This document shows positions 51,628 through 59,972 of a stretch of 64,000 bases of DNA, piece after piece. The notes under the pieces were generated by a model. The model was not told the DNA's origin, ran no database searches, and was given only the letters and a program-made list of their open reading frames with translations. This stretch comes from Aquirufa lenticrescens (lineage in GTDB: Bacteria > Bacteroidota > Bacteroidia > Cytophagales > Spirosomataceae). The position numbers were made by a program, and so were the translations under genes. The stretch's first letter is position 1. Each line of letters opens with the position of its first letter. Location: positions 852,501 through 916,500 of the forward strand of contig NZ_CP049834.1 of assembly GCF_019916085.1 (NCBI RefSeq), given 5' to 3'.

Positions 51628-52803
51628 TTAACCTACTTTAGGACAACGACTAAAGGGTTGATTTGGATTGAAAAATTTACGGTATGTAATAAAAGTTTTA
51701 TCATTTGTGGCTCCTAATTGGGAGACAAAGCGAAGCATTTTAGGATTAAAGTCACCCACCCAGTTCATGTCCATGGTGGTATACGGATAGAATGGATTCG
51801 TACGAGCAACTTCGCGGAAACGTAGCGCAATAGCGGATTCGACCCCTTTACCCTGGTGATCTGGAGTTACCCCAAAAATCACCCCACACGTACGGGTCAA
51901 GGTTCCTTTTAATTTCAATAAAAGGAATTTAATCATGCCCCACCAATTCAATTTGCCATTTAGGTGTTTCACGATTTGGTTTAAATCGGGAATCACAATG
52001 AAGAATGCCACCGGCGTTCCGTCTGTTGTATAGGCAAACCAGAGTAATTGCTCATCGATGATAGGCTTCATGGTTTTCACGAGTTTTTGAGCCGATTCCG
52101 AACTCATCTCCTTGACTCCTGGGAATTTCGCCCAAGCGGCATTGAAAATGAAACGAAAATCTTCCGCATATTTAGACAGATTACTCTTCTCAATGTGCTG
52201 AAAAACGTAGTCTGGATTCTCAAAAATACGCTGGGCTTTCTCCTCGATTCCCTGCGTCACATTAGCGCCAGCGATGGGCGAAACAAACACATATTGCTGG
52301 AAATAGTCTTGAAAACCATAGTTTTCGAAGAACGGAATGTAATAAGGCTTCGTCCAAGGCATTTTATAAGTGGGCTCAAACTCCCAACCTTTGACCATCA
52401 AACCCCAGAAACTATCGCGCTCCCCAAAATTAATCGGGCCATCCATCCCCTCCATTCCTCGCTCCGCTAGCCAATTTTGACATGCCTCAAATAGCATAAA
52501 CGCTGCTTTCTCGTCTTCGATACACTCAAAGAAACCCATTCCACCCACGGGAACTTCGCCCTCTTTCGTGTTTCGCTCATAAAAGGCCGCCACACGACCG
52601 ATGGCCTCTCCCGATTCCGAAAACAAAATCCAACGGATCGCCTCCCCTTGCTTGAAATGAGGATTCTTACGCGGATCGAATACCGATGAAATATCGTTAT
52701 CTAAGGGACGAATCCAATTAGGATCGCTGGCATAGAGCTGAACCGGGAATTCCAAAAAGGTCTTTTTTAGTCGAGCGTCGTCTCCTACTTCTCTCAAAAA
52801 CAT
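51628..52803 (-). CDS. GNAT-like conserved protein
   Basis: 391 aa from ATG 52803. A conserved protein, about twice the length of a single GNAT domain, with acyltransferase-like features in the second half (GVTPDHQGKGVESAIALRF resembles the acetyl-CoA loop QxxGxG/A). The first half contains WIRPLDNDISSVFDP, typical of a family of ~380-aa Bacteroidota/proteobacterial proteins whose function I cannot state. The start is fixed by the promoter: TACCTTTG (52841-52834) overlaps the longer TTG start. 10 bases to the PfkB gene. Confidence 0.8.
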   Translation of the reverse strand: MFLREVGDDARLKKTFLEFPVQLYASDPNWIRPLDNDISSVFDPRKNPHFKQGEAIRWILFSESGEAIGRVAAFYERNTKEGEVPVGGMGFFECIEDEKAAFMLFEACQNWLAERGMEGMDGPINFGERDSFWGLMVKGWEFEPTYKMPWTKPYYIPFFENYGFQDYFQQYVFVSPIAGANVTQGIEEKAQRIFENPDYVFQHIEKSNLSKYAEDFRFIFNAAWAKFPGVKEMSSESAQKLVKTMKPIIDEQLLWFAYTTDGTPVAFFIVIPDLNQIVKHLNGKLNWWGMIKFLLLKLKGTLTRTCGVIFGVTPDHQGKGVESAIALRFREVARTNPFYPYTTMDMNWVGDFNPKMLRFVSQLGATNDKTFITYRKFFNPNQPFSRCPKVG

Positions 52804-52833
52804 GCGAATAACGTTAGAATGCGAAAAAACATA

Positions 52834-52841
52834 CAAAGGTA
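52834..52841 (-). promoter_or_regulatory. Promoter -7 element of the GNAT-like gene
   Basis: On the minus strand TACCTTTG lies 30 bases upstream of the ATG at 52803. A TTG start codon at 52836 would be part of this box, which argues against the longer reading. Confidence 0.55.
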
Positions 52842-52931
52842 ATGAATTGCGTTTGGGTTTGGTGAATTAAAAGAATCCAATTAATTTTAATTCCTTATTA
52901 TCCCCTTTCGATCAGAAACGATCCGCTTACC

Positions 52932-54422
52932 ATGCAGCCCTTAAAGATATACAATACCTTGAGTCGTGAAAAAGAACTTTTCACCCCGATACACGAAAAT
53001 CACGTCGGACTTTATGTCTGCGGACCCACGGTATACAATTATGCCCACTTGGGCAATGTGCGCACGTTTACGTCTTTTGACATCTTAAATCGCTATTTAT
53101 TGCATATCGGATATAAGGTGCGTTATGTACGTAACATTACGGACGTAGGTCACTTAGTGGGTGACGGCGATGAGGGCGAGGATAAGATTGGGAAGATGGC
53201 CAAATTGGAAAAATTAGAGCCGATGGAAATCGTTCATCGCTTTACCCAAGACTTCCACCAAGTATTAGAAAAGTTCAATCTGCTCCCTCCTAACATAGAG
53301 CCTACGGCAACAGGACATATCGTGGAGCAAATCGAGACCACAAAATCCTTAATTGAAAAAGGTTTAGCTTACGAATCGAATGGTTCGGTGTATTTTGACA
53401 TTGAAACCTATAATAATAATGGCGGCAATTATGGACATCTGTCTGGCCGCGTGATTGAAGACTTATTAACTGAAACGCGTGACTTAGATGGTGTGGGGGA
53501 AAAGCGCAGTCCATTGGATTTTGCGCTATGGAAAAAAGCCGCTCCGGAACATATCATGCGCTGGCCATCTCCTTGGGGAGAGGGTTTCCCAGGCTGGCAC
53601 TTAGAATGTACTTGCATGAGCCACAAATACTTAGGCGACACATTTGACATTCATGGCGGTGGAATGGATTTAAAATTCCCGCACCACGAATGTGAAATTG
53701 CACAAGCAAAAGGGGCCTATGACCGCGCTCCGGTACGTTACTGGATGCACACAAATATGTTAACCGTTAATGGCCAAAAAATGAGTAAATCCCTGGGGAA
53801 CTCGTTTTTACCGGCTGAGTTAATTGCCGGAAATCACCCGCTATTAGATCAAGCTTACAGCCCCATGACGGTACGTTTCTTTATGTTGCAGTCACAATAC
53901 CGCAGCACTTTGGACTTCTCAAACGATGCCTTAAAAGCAGCCCAAAAAGGATACAAGAAGATTGCAAACGGTTTGCGCATCATTAAAAAGTTAGCTTATC
54001 CTGCAGATATTACCGCGAACCCGGATGCTGCCCAAGAAAAGGAAATTAAAGACGCCATTCAAGGTTGTTACGACGGAATGAATGATGACTTGAACACGGC
54101 AGTAGCGATTGCGCACTTGTTTACCTTGTTGAAGAAAATCAATTCGCTTTACACGGGAGCATTGGCCTTCGAATCTATTTCTGCTGAAACATTTTCGAAT
54201 TTACAGCGTTCTTATATCAGCATTTTAGAAGACGTCCTTGGGATTATTGAAGAGGTCCCTGCTGAGATGAATGGTTTGACAGAGGAACTTCTTCAGCTCT
54301 ACAAGGGTTTCAAGGAAAGTAGACAATACGACAAAGTAGACGAAATCCGCGGCGCCTTCAAATCTGCTGGATTATTGATTAAAGACATGAAAAACTCCAT
54401 CGACTGGGGTTACGAAGAATAA
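52932..54422 (+). CDS. cysS: Cysteine--tRNA ligase
   Basis: 496 aa. A class I synthetase: VCGPTVYNYAHLGNVRT (HIGH-type motif with zinc Cys) and KMSKSLGN, plus the zinc-site segment HLECTCMSHKYLG and HHECEIAQ. It charges tRNA-Cys. Two rhomboid genes follow at 4 and 1-base spacing, so all three form one operon, although no functional link is obvious. Confidence 0.98.
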   Translation: MQPLKIYNTLSREKELFTPIHENHVGLYVCGPTVYNYAHLGNVRTFTSFDILNRYLLHIGYKVRYVRNITDVGHLVGDGDEGEDKIGKMAKLEKLEPMEIVHRFTQDFHQVLEKFNLLPPNIEPTATGHIVEQIETTKSLIEKGLAYESNGSVYFDIETYNNNGGNYGHLSGRVIEDLLTETRDLDGVGEKRSPLDFALWKKAAPEHIMRWPSPWGEGFPGWHLECTCMSHKYLGDTFDIHGGGMDLKFPHHECEIAQAKGAYDRAPVRYWMHTNMLTVNGQKMSKSLGNSFLPAELIAGNHPLLDQAYSPMTVRFFMLQSQYRSTLDFSNDALKAAQKGYKKIANGLRIIKKLAYPADITANPDAAQEKEIKDAIQGCYDGMNDDLNTAVAIAHLFTLLKKINSLYTGALAFESISAETFSNLQRSYISILEDVLGIIEEVPAEMNGLTEELLQLYKGFKESRQYDKVDEIRGAFKSAGLLIKDMKNSIDWGYEE

Positions 54423-54426
54423 GAAT

Positions 54427-55167
54427 ATGCTAAGAAATTTAACACCCACCGTGCGAAATTTGATTTTCGTGAATGTTGCTATCTTCTTAGGATCAGCCTT
54501 CATTCCGGATGACTTATTTGCCTTGTATTTTTTCCAATCAAGTAAATTCCATTATTTCCAAATCATCAGCTATATGTTCGTTCATGCGAACTTTATGCAC
54601 TTATTGATGAATATGTTTGGACTCTATATGTTTGGATCTATTCTAGAGCGCATTTGGGGAGGACCACGCTTCTTGTTCTTCTTCCTTTTCTGCGGCGTCG
54701 GAGCAGGCTTATTACACGAAGCCATTCAGTATTTCCACGATTACGCGAGCATTCGTAAAGCGTTGGAATTAGCCTTATCGAACCCAAATTCGGACTTCTT
54801 AATGGACTATTTTAACCGTTTTGACGGAAGTACATCGATTAACGAGGGCAGATTAAACGCCTTAGGGGCGATTGATCATTACAAAGATTACACCACTCAA
54901 AACCCAGTGGTAGGAGCTTCAGGAGGCGTTTTCGGTATTTTGATGGCTTACGGTTATTTATTCCCAAACTCGGAGATGTTTGTCTTCCCTATTCCGATTC
55001 CAGTCAAAGCGAAATACCTGGTGATGGGCTTTGCCTTTTATGAATTATGGGCGGGGAAAGCAGCTGCAGAAGGAGATAACGTAGCCCATTTTGCCCACTT
55101 AGGAGGAATGCTTTTTGCGGTGATTTTATTGTTGATTTGGAGACAAAAACGCGATAGCTTCTATTAA
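54427..55167 (+). CDS. Rhomboid family intramembrane serine protease (first of a tandem pair)
   Basis: 246 aa. HANFMHLLMNMFGLYMFG is the H-x-x-x-H-L-x-x-N element; the catalytic Ser is in VGASGGVFG (~residue 165) and the His in VAHFAHLGGML. Six membrane segments with a large loop between segments 3 and 4 (~residues 100-155), which contains FNRFDGSTSIN. Encoded directly upstream of a second rhomboid gene; substrates unknown. Confidence 0.93.
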   Translation: MLRNLTPTVRNLIFVNVAIFLGSAFIPDDLFALYFFQSSKFHYFQIISYMFVHANFMHLLMNMFGLYMFGSILERIWGGPRFLFFFLFCGVGAGLLHEAIQYFHDYASIRKALELALSNPNSDFLMDYFNRFDGSTSINEGRLNALGAIDHYKDYTTQNPVVGASGGVFGILMAYGYLFPNSEMFVFPIPIPVKAKYLVMGFAFYELWAGKAAAEGDNVAHFAHLGGMLFAVILLLIWRQKRDSFY

Positions 55168-55168
55168 G

Positions 55169-56023
55169 ATGCGCAGCATTCTAACCGATATAAAAAACAT
55201 TATTCAACAGCCTGGGCAGGGCTTACTGAAGATCATTATAGCTAATGGAGCCCTATTTGTGGCTTTAATGATCGCACGGGTAGGTCTTCTGATTGCAGGA
55301 AAATCGGAATTATTTGATGCCTTTTTTACGCAGGTTTCCCTTCCTTCCGCACTCGATTTATTGATCCAAAGACCCTGGAGCCTGATTACCTATTTTTTCT
55401 TGCACATCGAGGTATTCCACCTCATCTTCAATATGATGTTCCTTTATTGGTTCGGGATCATAATCCAAGATTTCATTGGGAATAGACGACTGGTTCAGCT
55501 CTATTTCTATGGAGGTTTAGCAGGCGCTTTGGCCTTTCTTTTAGCGATGAATACGGTAAGTTTTTTCATTGCCAAAGGCCCTACATTCCTTAATGGTGCA
55601 TCTGCAGGCGTATTTGCGGTAGTGGTGGCGGCAGCGACCATTCGACCTAATTACCAAGTGCATTTGTTATTATTGGGTCCGGTTCGCATAAAATACATTT
55701 CGGCTTTTTATATCCTATGGTCTTTTATTGAAACGACTGGGGCAAACGCAGGAGGCAATATTGCGCACTTAGGTGGAGCGGTATTGGGATTTATTTTTGC
55801 CAAAAACTTCTTAGCCGCCTCCCGCCCCCAAGCCATTTTTGAAATAAAAATTAAAGAGTTTGCGCAGGCTGTACATCAAAAAGTGCAACCTAGAAAAGAA
55901 CTCGAAACCGTACCGGAGGAAGAGTTGAATGCCATTTTGGACAAAATATCACAGTCCGGATATGACAGTCTAACGGACTTCGAACAAAAAAGATTATTTA
56001 AAGCGAGTCAAAAAAATGACTAA
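55169..56023 (+). CDS. Rhomboid family intramembrane serine protease with C-terminal tail (second of pair)
   Basis: 284 aa. HIEVFHLIFNMMFLYWFG, catalytic Ser in GASAGVFAVVV (~residue 146) and His in NIAHLGGAVLG. The C-terminal cytosolic tail (~60 aa) ends in a conserved segment, EELNAILDKISQSGYDSLTDFEQKRLF-like (shortened here), known at the end of many Bacteroidota rhomboids. The pair may work on different substrates; no experimental clue is visible. Confidence 0.93.
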   Translation: MRSILTDIKNIIQQPGQGLLKIIIANGALFVALMIARVGLLIAGKSELFDAFFTQVSLPSALDLLIQRPWSLITYFFLHIEVFHLIFNMMFLYWFGIIIQDFIGNRRLVQLYFYGGLAGALAFLLAMNTVSFFIAKGPTFLNGASAGVFAVVVAAATIRPNYQVHLLLLGPVRIKYISAFYILWSFIETTGANAGGNIAHLGGAVLGFIFAKNFLAASRPQAIFEIKIKEFAQAVHQKVQPRKELETVPEEELNAILDKISQSGYDSLTDFEQKRLFKASQKND

Positions 56024-56039
56024 GGCTTAAAAACATTTT

Positions 56040-56047
56040 TACCTTTG
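56040..56047 (+). promoter_or_regulatory. dxs promoter -7 element
   Basis: TACCTTTG matches TAnnTTTG, 34 bases before the dxs ATG and shortly after the rhomboid stop. Confidence 0.55.
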
Positions 56048-56081
56048 TAAGGTTAATCTTTCACCATCATCACAAGCGTCT

Positions 56082-58034
56082 ATGCAATTTGAAGCCGGTC
56101 CTTTACTTAGCCAGATCACCACTCCGGAGGATTTGCGCAAGTTGCCGAAATCAGACTTACCTCAAGTCTGTTCTGAATTGCGTCAATTTATCATTGACAA
56201 CGTATCGGTGAATGGAGGCCATTTTGGCGCCTCTTTAGGTGTAACCGAACTAACCGTAGCCTTACATTATGTTTTTAATACACCCGATGACCAATTGGTT
56301 TGGGATGTAGGGCACCAGGCTTATGGCCACAAAATCTTAACTGGACGCCGAGAAAATTTCCATACGAATCGCTTAATGGGCGGCATTTCTGGCTTTCCGA
56401 AACGTTCCGAAAGTCCCTTCGACACGTTTGGTGTAGGACACTCCTCTACTTCCATCTCAGCAGCGTTGGGTATGGCTGTGGCTTCCGGTTACAAAAAAGA
56501 AACGCACAGACAACACATCGCGGTGATTGGCGATGGATCGATGACAGCAGGGATGGCTTTCGAAGCCATGAACCATGCTGGCGATATTCCAAACAACATG
56601 CTGATTATCTTGAACGATAACTGCATGGCGATCGACCCGAATGTGGGTGCCCTAAAAGAATATTTAACAGATATCACCACTTCACACACCTATAACAAGG
56701 TAAAAGACGATGTGTGGAATCTGTTAGGCAAAATGTCCAAGTTTGGAAAAACGGCACAAGAGATCGTTTCTAAAATCGAGAATGGACTGAAAGCCACCTT
56801 ATTAAAGCAAAGTAACCTGTTCGAATCCTTGAATTTGCGGTATTTTGGCCCGATCGACGGACACGATATTGATAATTTAACGACGGTTCTAAACGACTTA
56901 AAAGATATTCCTGGCCCTAAAATCTTGCATTGCATCACAACGAAAGGCAAAGGATACTCACTGGCGGAAAAGGATCAAACATTATGGCATGCTCCAGGCA
57001 AATTCGATAAGACGACTGGAGAGATTCACAAAAAGACCTACGATGATCCTCAGCCCCCTAAATACCAGGAGGTTTTTGGCCATACCTTATTAGAATTAGC
57101 CGAGAAGAATCCGAAAATCATGGGTATCACCCCAGCGATGCCTTCAGGATCTTCCTTGAACATTATGATGCGGGCGATGCCAGATCGCGCGTTTGACGTA
57201 GGAATCGCAGAACAACATGCGGTTACTTTCTCTGCTGGATTAGCGACTCAGGGATTGACCGTTTTCTGTAATATCTATAGTTCGTTCATGCAACGCGGTT
57301 ACGACCAAGTCGTACACGACGTCTGTTTGCAAAAATTACCCGTCATTTTCTGCCTAGACCGCGCTGGTTTAGCGGGAGCTGATGGACCGACGCACCATGG
57401 TCTATTGGATTTAGCCTTCATGCGTTGTGTGCCAAACATGATTGTGGCAGCTCCTCGAAATGAGCAAGAGCTACGAAATATCATGTATACGGCGTCCTTA
57501 GACTCTTTCAAAAACCACGAAAAGGCGATTACTATTCGTTATCCTCGTGGAGAAGGTGTGATGCCAGCTTGGAGAACCAACTTCGAAGAAATTGAAATCG
57601 GGAAAGGGATTCAATTGGTAGAGGGTGAGGAAATTGCGATCTTATCGATTGGTCATATTGGAAATGAGGCGATAGCTGCTTGTGAAGCAGCGCGCGAACT
57701 TGGCTTGAAACCAGCCCTATTCGATATGCGCTTTGTGAAACCATTGGACGAAGAGTTATTGCACCGCGTATTTGCACAATTCAAGAAGGTGATTACGGTA
57801 GAAGACGCAGCGATTCAGGGTGGATTTGGATCAGCGATTGCGGAATTTATGGTAGATCACAACTATACTTCACAACTTATTCGCCTCGGAATTCCAGATG
57901 AAATCGTCGAGCACGGGGAGCAAAAAGAATTGTACGCCCTATGCGGAATCGACGCAAACGGCATTTTAGCAAAAATCCAAGCGAACGTCACCACACAAAC
58001 GGCGAAAAATAATCCGAAAGCAATGATTTCTTAA
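56082..58034 (+). CDS. dxs: 1-deoxy-D-xylulose-5-phosphate synthase
   Basis: 650 aa. A thiamine-diphosphate enzyme, first in the MEP isoprenoid pathway (pyruvate + glyceraldehyde 3-phosphate). GHQAYGHKILTGR and VIGDGSMTAGMAFEAMNHAG are the ThDP/metal region (GDG...N); GIAEQHAVTFSAGLA and DRAGLAGADGPTHHG lie in the pyrimidine domain, and the C-terminal transketolase domain is complete. Monocistronic with its own promoter. dxr and ispH of the same pathway are elsewhere in the window. Confidence 0.98.
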   Translation: MQFEAGPLLSQITTPEDLRKLPKSDLPQVCSELRQFIIDNVSVNGGHFGASLGVTELTVALHYVFNTPDDQLVWDVGHQAYGHKILTGRRENFHTNRLMGGISGFPKRSESPFDTFGVGHSSTSISAALGMAVASGYKKETHRQHIAVIGDGSMTAGMAFEAMNHAGDIPNNMLIILNDNCMAIDPNVGALKEYLTDITTSHTYNKVKDDVWNLLGKMSKFGKTAQEIVSKIENGLKATLLKQSNLFESLNLRYFGPIDGHDIDNLTTVLNDLKDIPGPKILHCITTKGKGYSLAEKDQTLWHAPGKFDKTTGEIHKKTYDDPQPPKYQEVFGHTLLELAEKNPKIMGITPAMPSGSSLNIMMRAMPDRAFDVGIAEQHAVTFSAGLATQGLTVFCNIYSSFMQRGYDQVVHDVCLQKLPVIFCLDRAGLAGADGPTHHGLLDLAFMRCVPNMIVAAPRNEQELRNIMYTASLDSFKNHEKAITIRYPRGEGVMPAWRTNFEEIEIGKGIQLVEGEEIAILSIGHIGNEAIAACEAARELGLKPALFDMRFVKPLDEELLHRVFAQFKKVITVEDAAIQGGFGSAIAEFMVDHNYTSQLIRLGIPDEIVEHGEQKELYALCGIDANGILAKIQANVTTQTAKNNPKAMIS

Positions 58035-58067
58035 AGTGCAATTAGTACTTTTCAAAGAAATTATCCC

Positions 58068-58075
58068 TACCTTTG
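58068..58075 (+). promoter_or_regulatory. typA promoter -7 element
   Basis: TACCTTTG matches TAnnTTTG. The 54-base leader that follows contains a 6-bp TTCGTT/AACGAA hairpin near the ATG. Confidence 0.55.
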
Positions 58076-58129
58076 CACCTTGAATTTCCCAATTAAAGGA
58101 ATTTCGTTTCATTCAACGAATACATTTTT

Positions 58130-59938
58130 ATGCAAAGCATTCGCAACATTGCCATTATTGCCCACGTTGACCACGGTAAAACGACCCTAGTTGACAAAAT
58201 CATTCATGCATCCAAAATTTTTAGAGAAAATCAAGAATTTGGAGATTTGATCCTTGACAATAACGACTTAGAGAGAGAAAGAGGGATTACGATTACGTCT
58301 AAAAACGTATCTGTTCGTTATAATGGAGTAAAAATCAACATTATCGATACACCTGGTCACGCCGACTTTGGCGGTGAGGTAGAACGTGTTCTACGTATGG
58401 CGGATGGCGTTATCTTGTTAGTGGATGCTTTCGAAGGCCCAATGCCTCAAACACGTTTCGTTTTATCTAAAGCGATTGCTTTAGGATTAAAGCCTATCGT
58501 GATTGTTAATAAAGTAGATAAAGAAAACTGTCGTCCAGACGAAGTACACGAAAGTGTATTCGACTTGATGTTTAACTTAGAGGCAACAGAAGATCAATTA
58601 GACTTCCCTTGTATCTATGGTTCATCTAAGCAAGGATGGATGAGTACTGATTGGAAAAAACCAACGGATAATATCATTCCATTGTTAGATGCGATCATCG
58701 AGCACATTCCTGCTTCTAAAGTACAAGAAGGTACTCCGCAAATGCAGATCACGTCGTTAGACTACTCTTCATTCGTAGGTCGTATCGCGATCGGTCGTTT
58801 AGAGCGTGGAACTTTGACAGAAGGGATGCAAATCTCGCTTTGCAAAGCAGATGGTACAACGAAGAAAATGCGTATTAAAGAACTTCAAGTTTTCGAAGGT
58901 CTAGGAAAAGTAAAAGTAGAGAAAGTAGAGTGTGGTGAAATTTGCGCGGTAACAGGTATCGAAGATTTCGAAATCGGTGACACGATTGCAGATGCAGAAA
59001 ATCCAGAGGCATTAGCGCGTATCGCGATTGATGAGCCTACGATGAATATGTTGTTCACGATTAACAACTCTCCATTCTTTGGTAAAGAAGGTAAATTAGT
59101 GACGTCTCGTCACATCCGTGATCGTCTGTTCAAAGAGACAGAGAAAAACTTAGCCTTGAAAGTGGTTACAACGGAAAGCGAAGATAAATTCTTAGTGTTT
59201 GGCCGTGGTATTCTTCACTTGTCTGTATTGATCGAAACGATGCGTCGTGAAGGATATGAGTTACAAGTAGGTCAACCTCAGGTTATCTTTAAAGAAGGAG
59301 AAAACGGAGAGCGTTTAGAACCAGTGGAATCATTGGTAGTAGACGTTCCAGCAGAGGTAGCAGGTAAAGTAATCGAATTAGCAACTCAAGGTAAAGGTGA
59401 GTTGTTGATTATGGAACCTAAAGGTGATTTACAACACTTAGAATTCAACATTCCATCTCGTGGTTTGATTGGTTTACGTTCTAAAGTATTGACAGCGACT
59501 TTTGGAGAGGCGATTATGGCACACCGTTTCATCGCTTACGAACCATTCAAAGGTCCTATCCCAGGCCGTATCAACGGATCATTGATCTCGATGAACACAG
59601 GTCCTGCGATTCCTTACGCGATTGATAAATTACAAGATAGAGGGGTGTTCTTCATCGATCCAGGTGAAGAAGTATACACAGGTATGGTTGTAGGTGAGCA
59701 CAATCGCCAAAACGATATCGAAGTGAACCTTCAAGCTGCGAAGCAATTAACAAATATGCGTGCTTCAGGTACGGATTCGAATACCAAAATTGCTCCTAAA
59801 TTAAACTTCTCATTAGAAGAGTGTATGGAATTTATCCAAAAGGATGAATACTTAGAAATCACTCCTAAGTCATTACGTATGCGTAAAATTTGGTTAGACC
59901 CGAACGAACGTAAGCGTAACGAAAAAAAGCCAAGCTAA
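58130..59938 (+). CDS. typA: Translational GTPase TypA/BipA
   Basis: 602 aa. G1 AHVDHGKTTLVDKI, G3 DTPGHADFGGEVER, G4 NKVDKENCRP, then the OB and alpha/beta domains and the TypA-specific C-terminus. RGIITITSKN-type switch (here ERERGITITSKNVSV) distinguishes it from EF-G and LepA, as do length and the end LRMRKIWLDPNERKR. It helps 50S assembly and stress adaptation. It has its own promoter and a strong terminator. Confidence 0.97.
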   Translation: MQSIRNIAIIAHVDHGKTTLVDKIIHASKIFRENQEFGDLILDNNDLERERGITITSKNVSVRYNGVKINIIDTPGHADFGGEVERVLRMADGVILLVDAFEGPMPQTRFVLSKAIALGLKPIVIVNKVDKENCRPDEVHESVFDLMFNLEATEDQLDFPCIYGSSKQGWMSTDWKKPTDNIIPLLDAIIEHIPASKVQEGTPQMQITSLDYSSFVGRIAIGRLERGTLTEGMQISLCKADGTTKKMRIKELQVFEGLGKVKVEKVECGEICAVTGIEDFEIGDTIADAENPEALARIAIDEPTMNMLFTINNSPFFGKEGKLVTSRHIRDRLFKETEKNLALKVVTTESEDKFLVFGRGILHLSVLIETMRREGYELQVGQPQVIFKEGENGERLEPVESLVVDVPAEVAGKVIELATQGKGELLIMEPKGDLQHLEFNIPSRGLIGLRSKVLTATFGEAIMAHRFIAYEPFKGPIPGRINGSLISMNTGPAIPYAIDKLQDRGVFFIDPGEEVYTGMVVGEHNRQNDIEVNLQAAKQLTNMRASGTDSNTKIAPKLNFSLEECMEFIQKDEYLEITPKSLRMRKIWLDPNERKRNEKKPS

Positions 59939-59942
59939 TTTT

Positions 59943-59972
59943 AAAGGCTGCCCTCACCGGCAGCCTTTTTTT
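59943..59972 (+). terminator. Terminator after typA
   Basis: A 10-bp stem AAAGGCTGCC (59943-59952) with GGCAGCCTTT (59959-59968) and T-run of seven. The comEC stop codon on the other strand abuts it (59971), so it may serve both genes. Confidence 0.92.

Noticed and set aside
58130-59938. Reading typA as the missing fusA
   Set aside because: 602 aa and TypA-specific C-terminus; EF-G is about 700 aa with domain IV.
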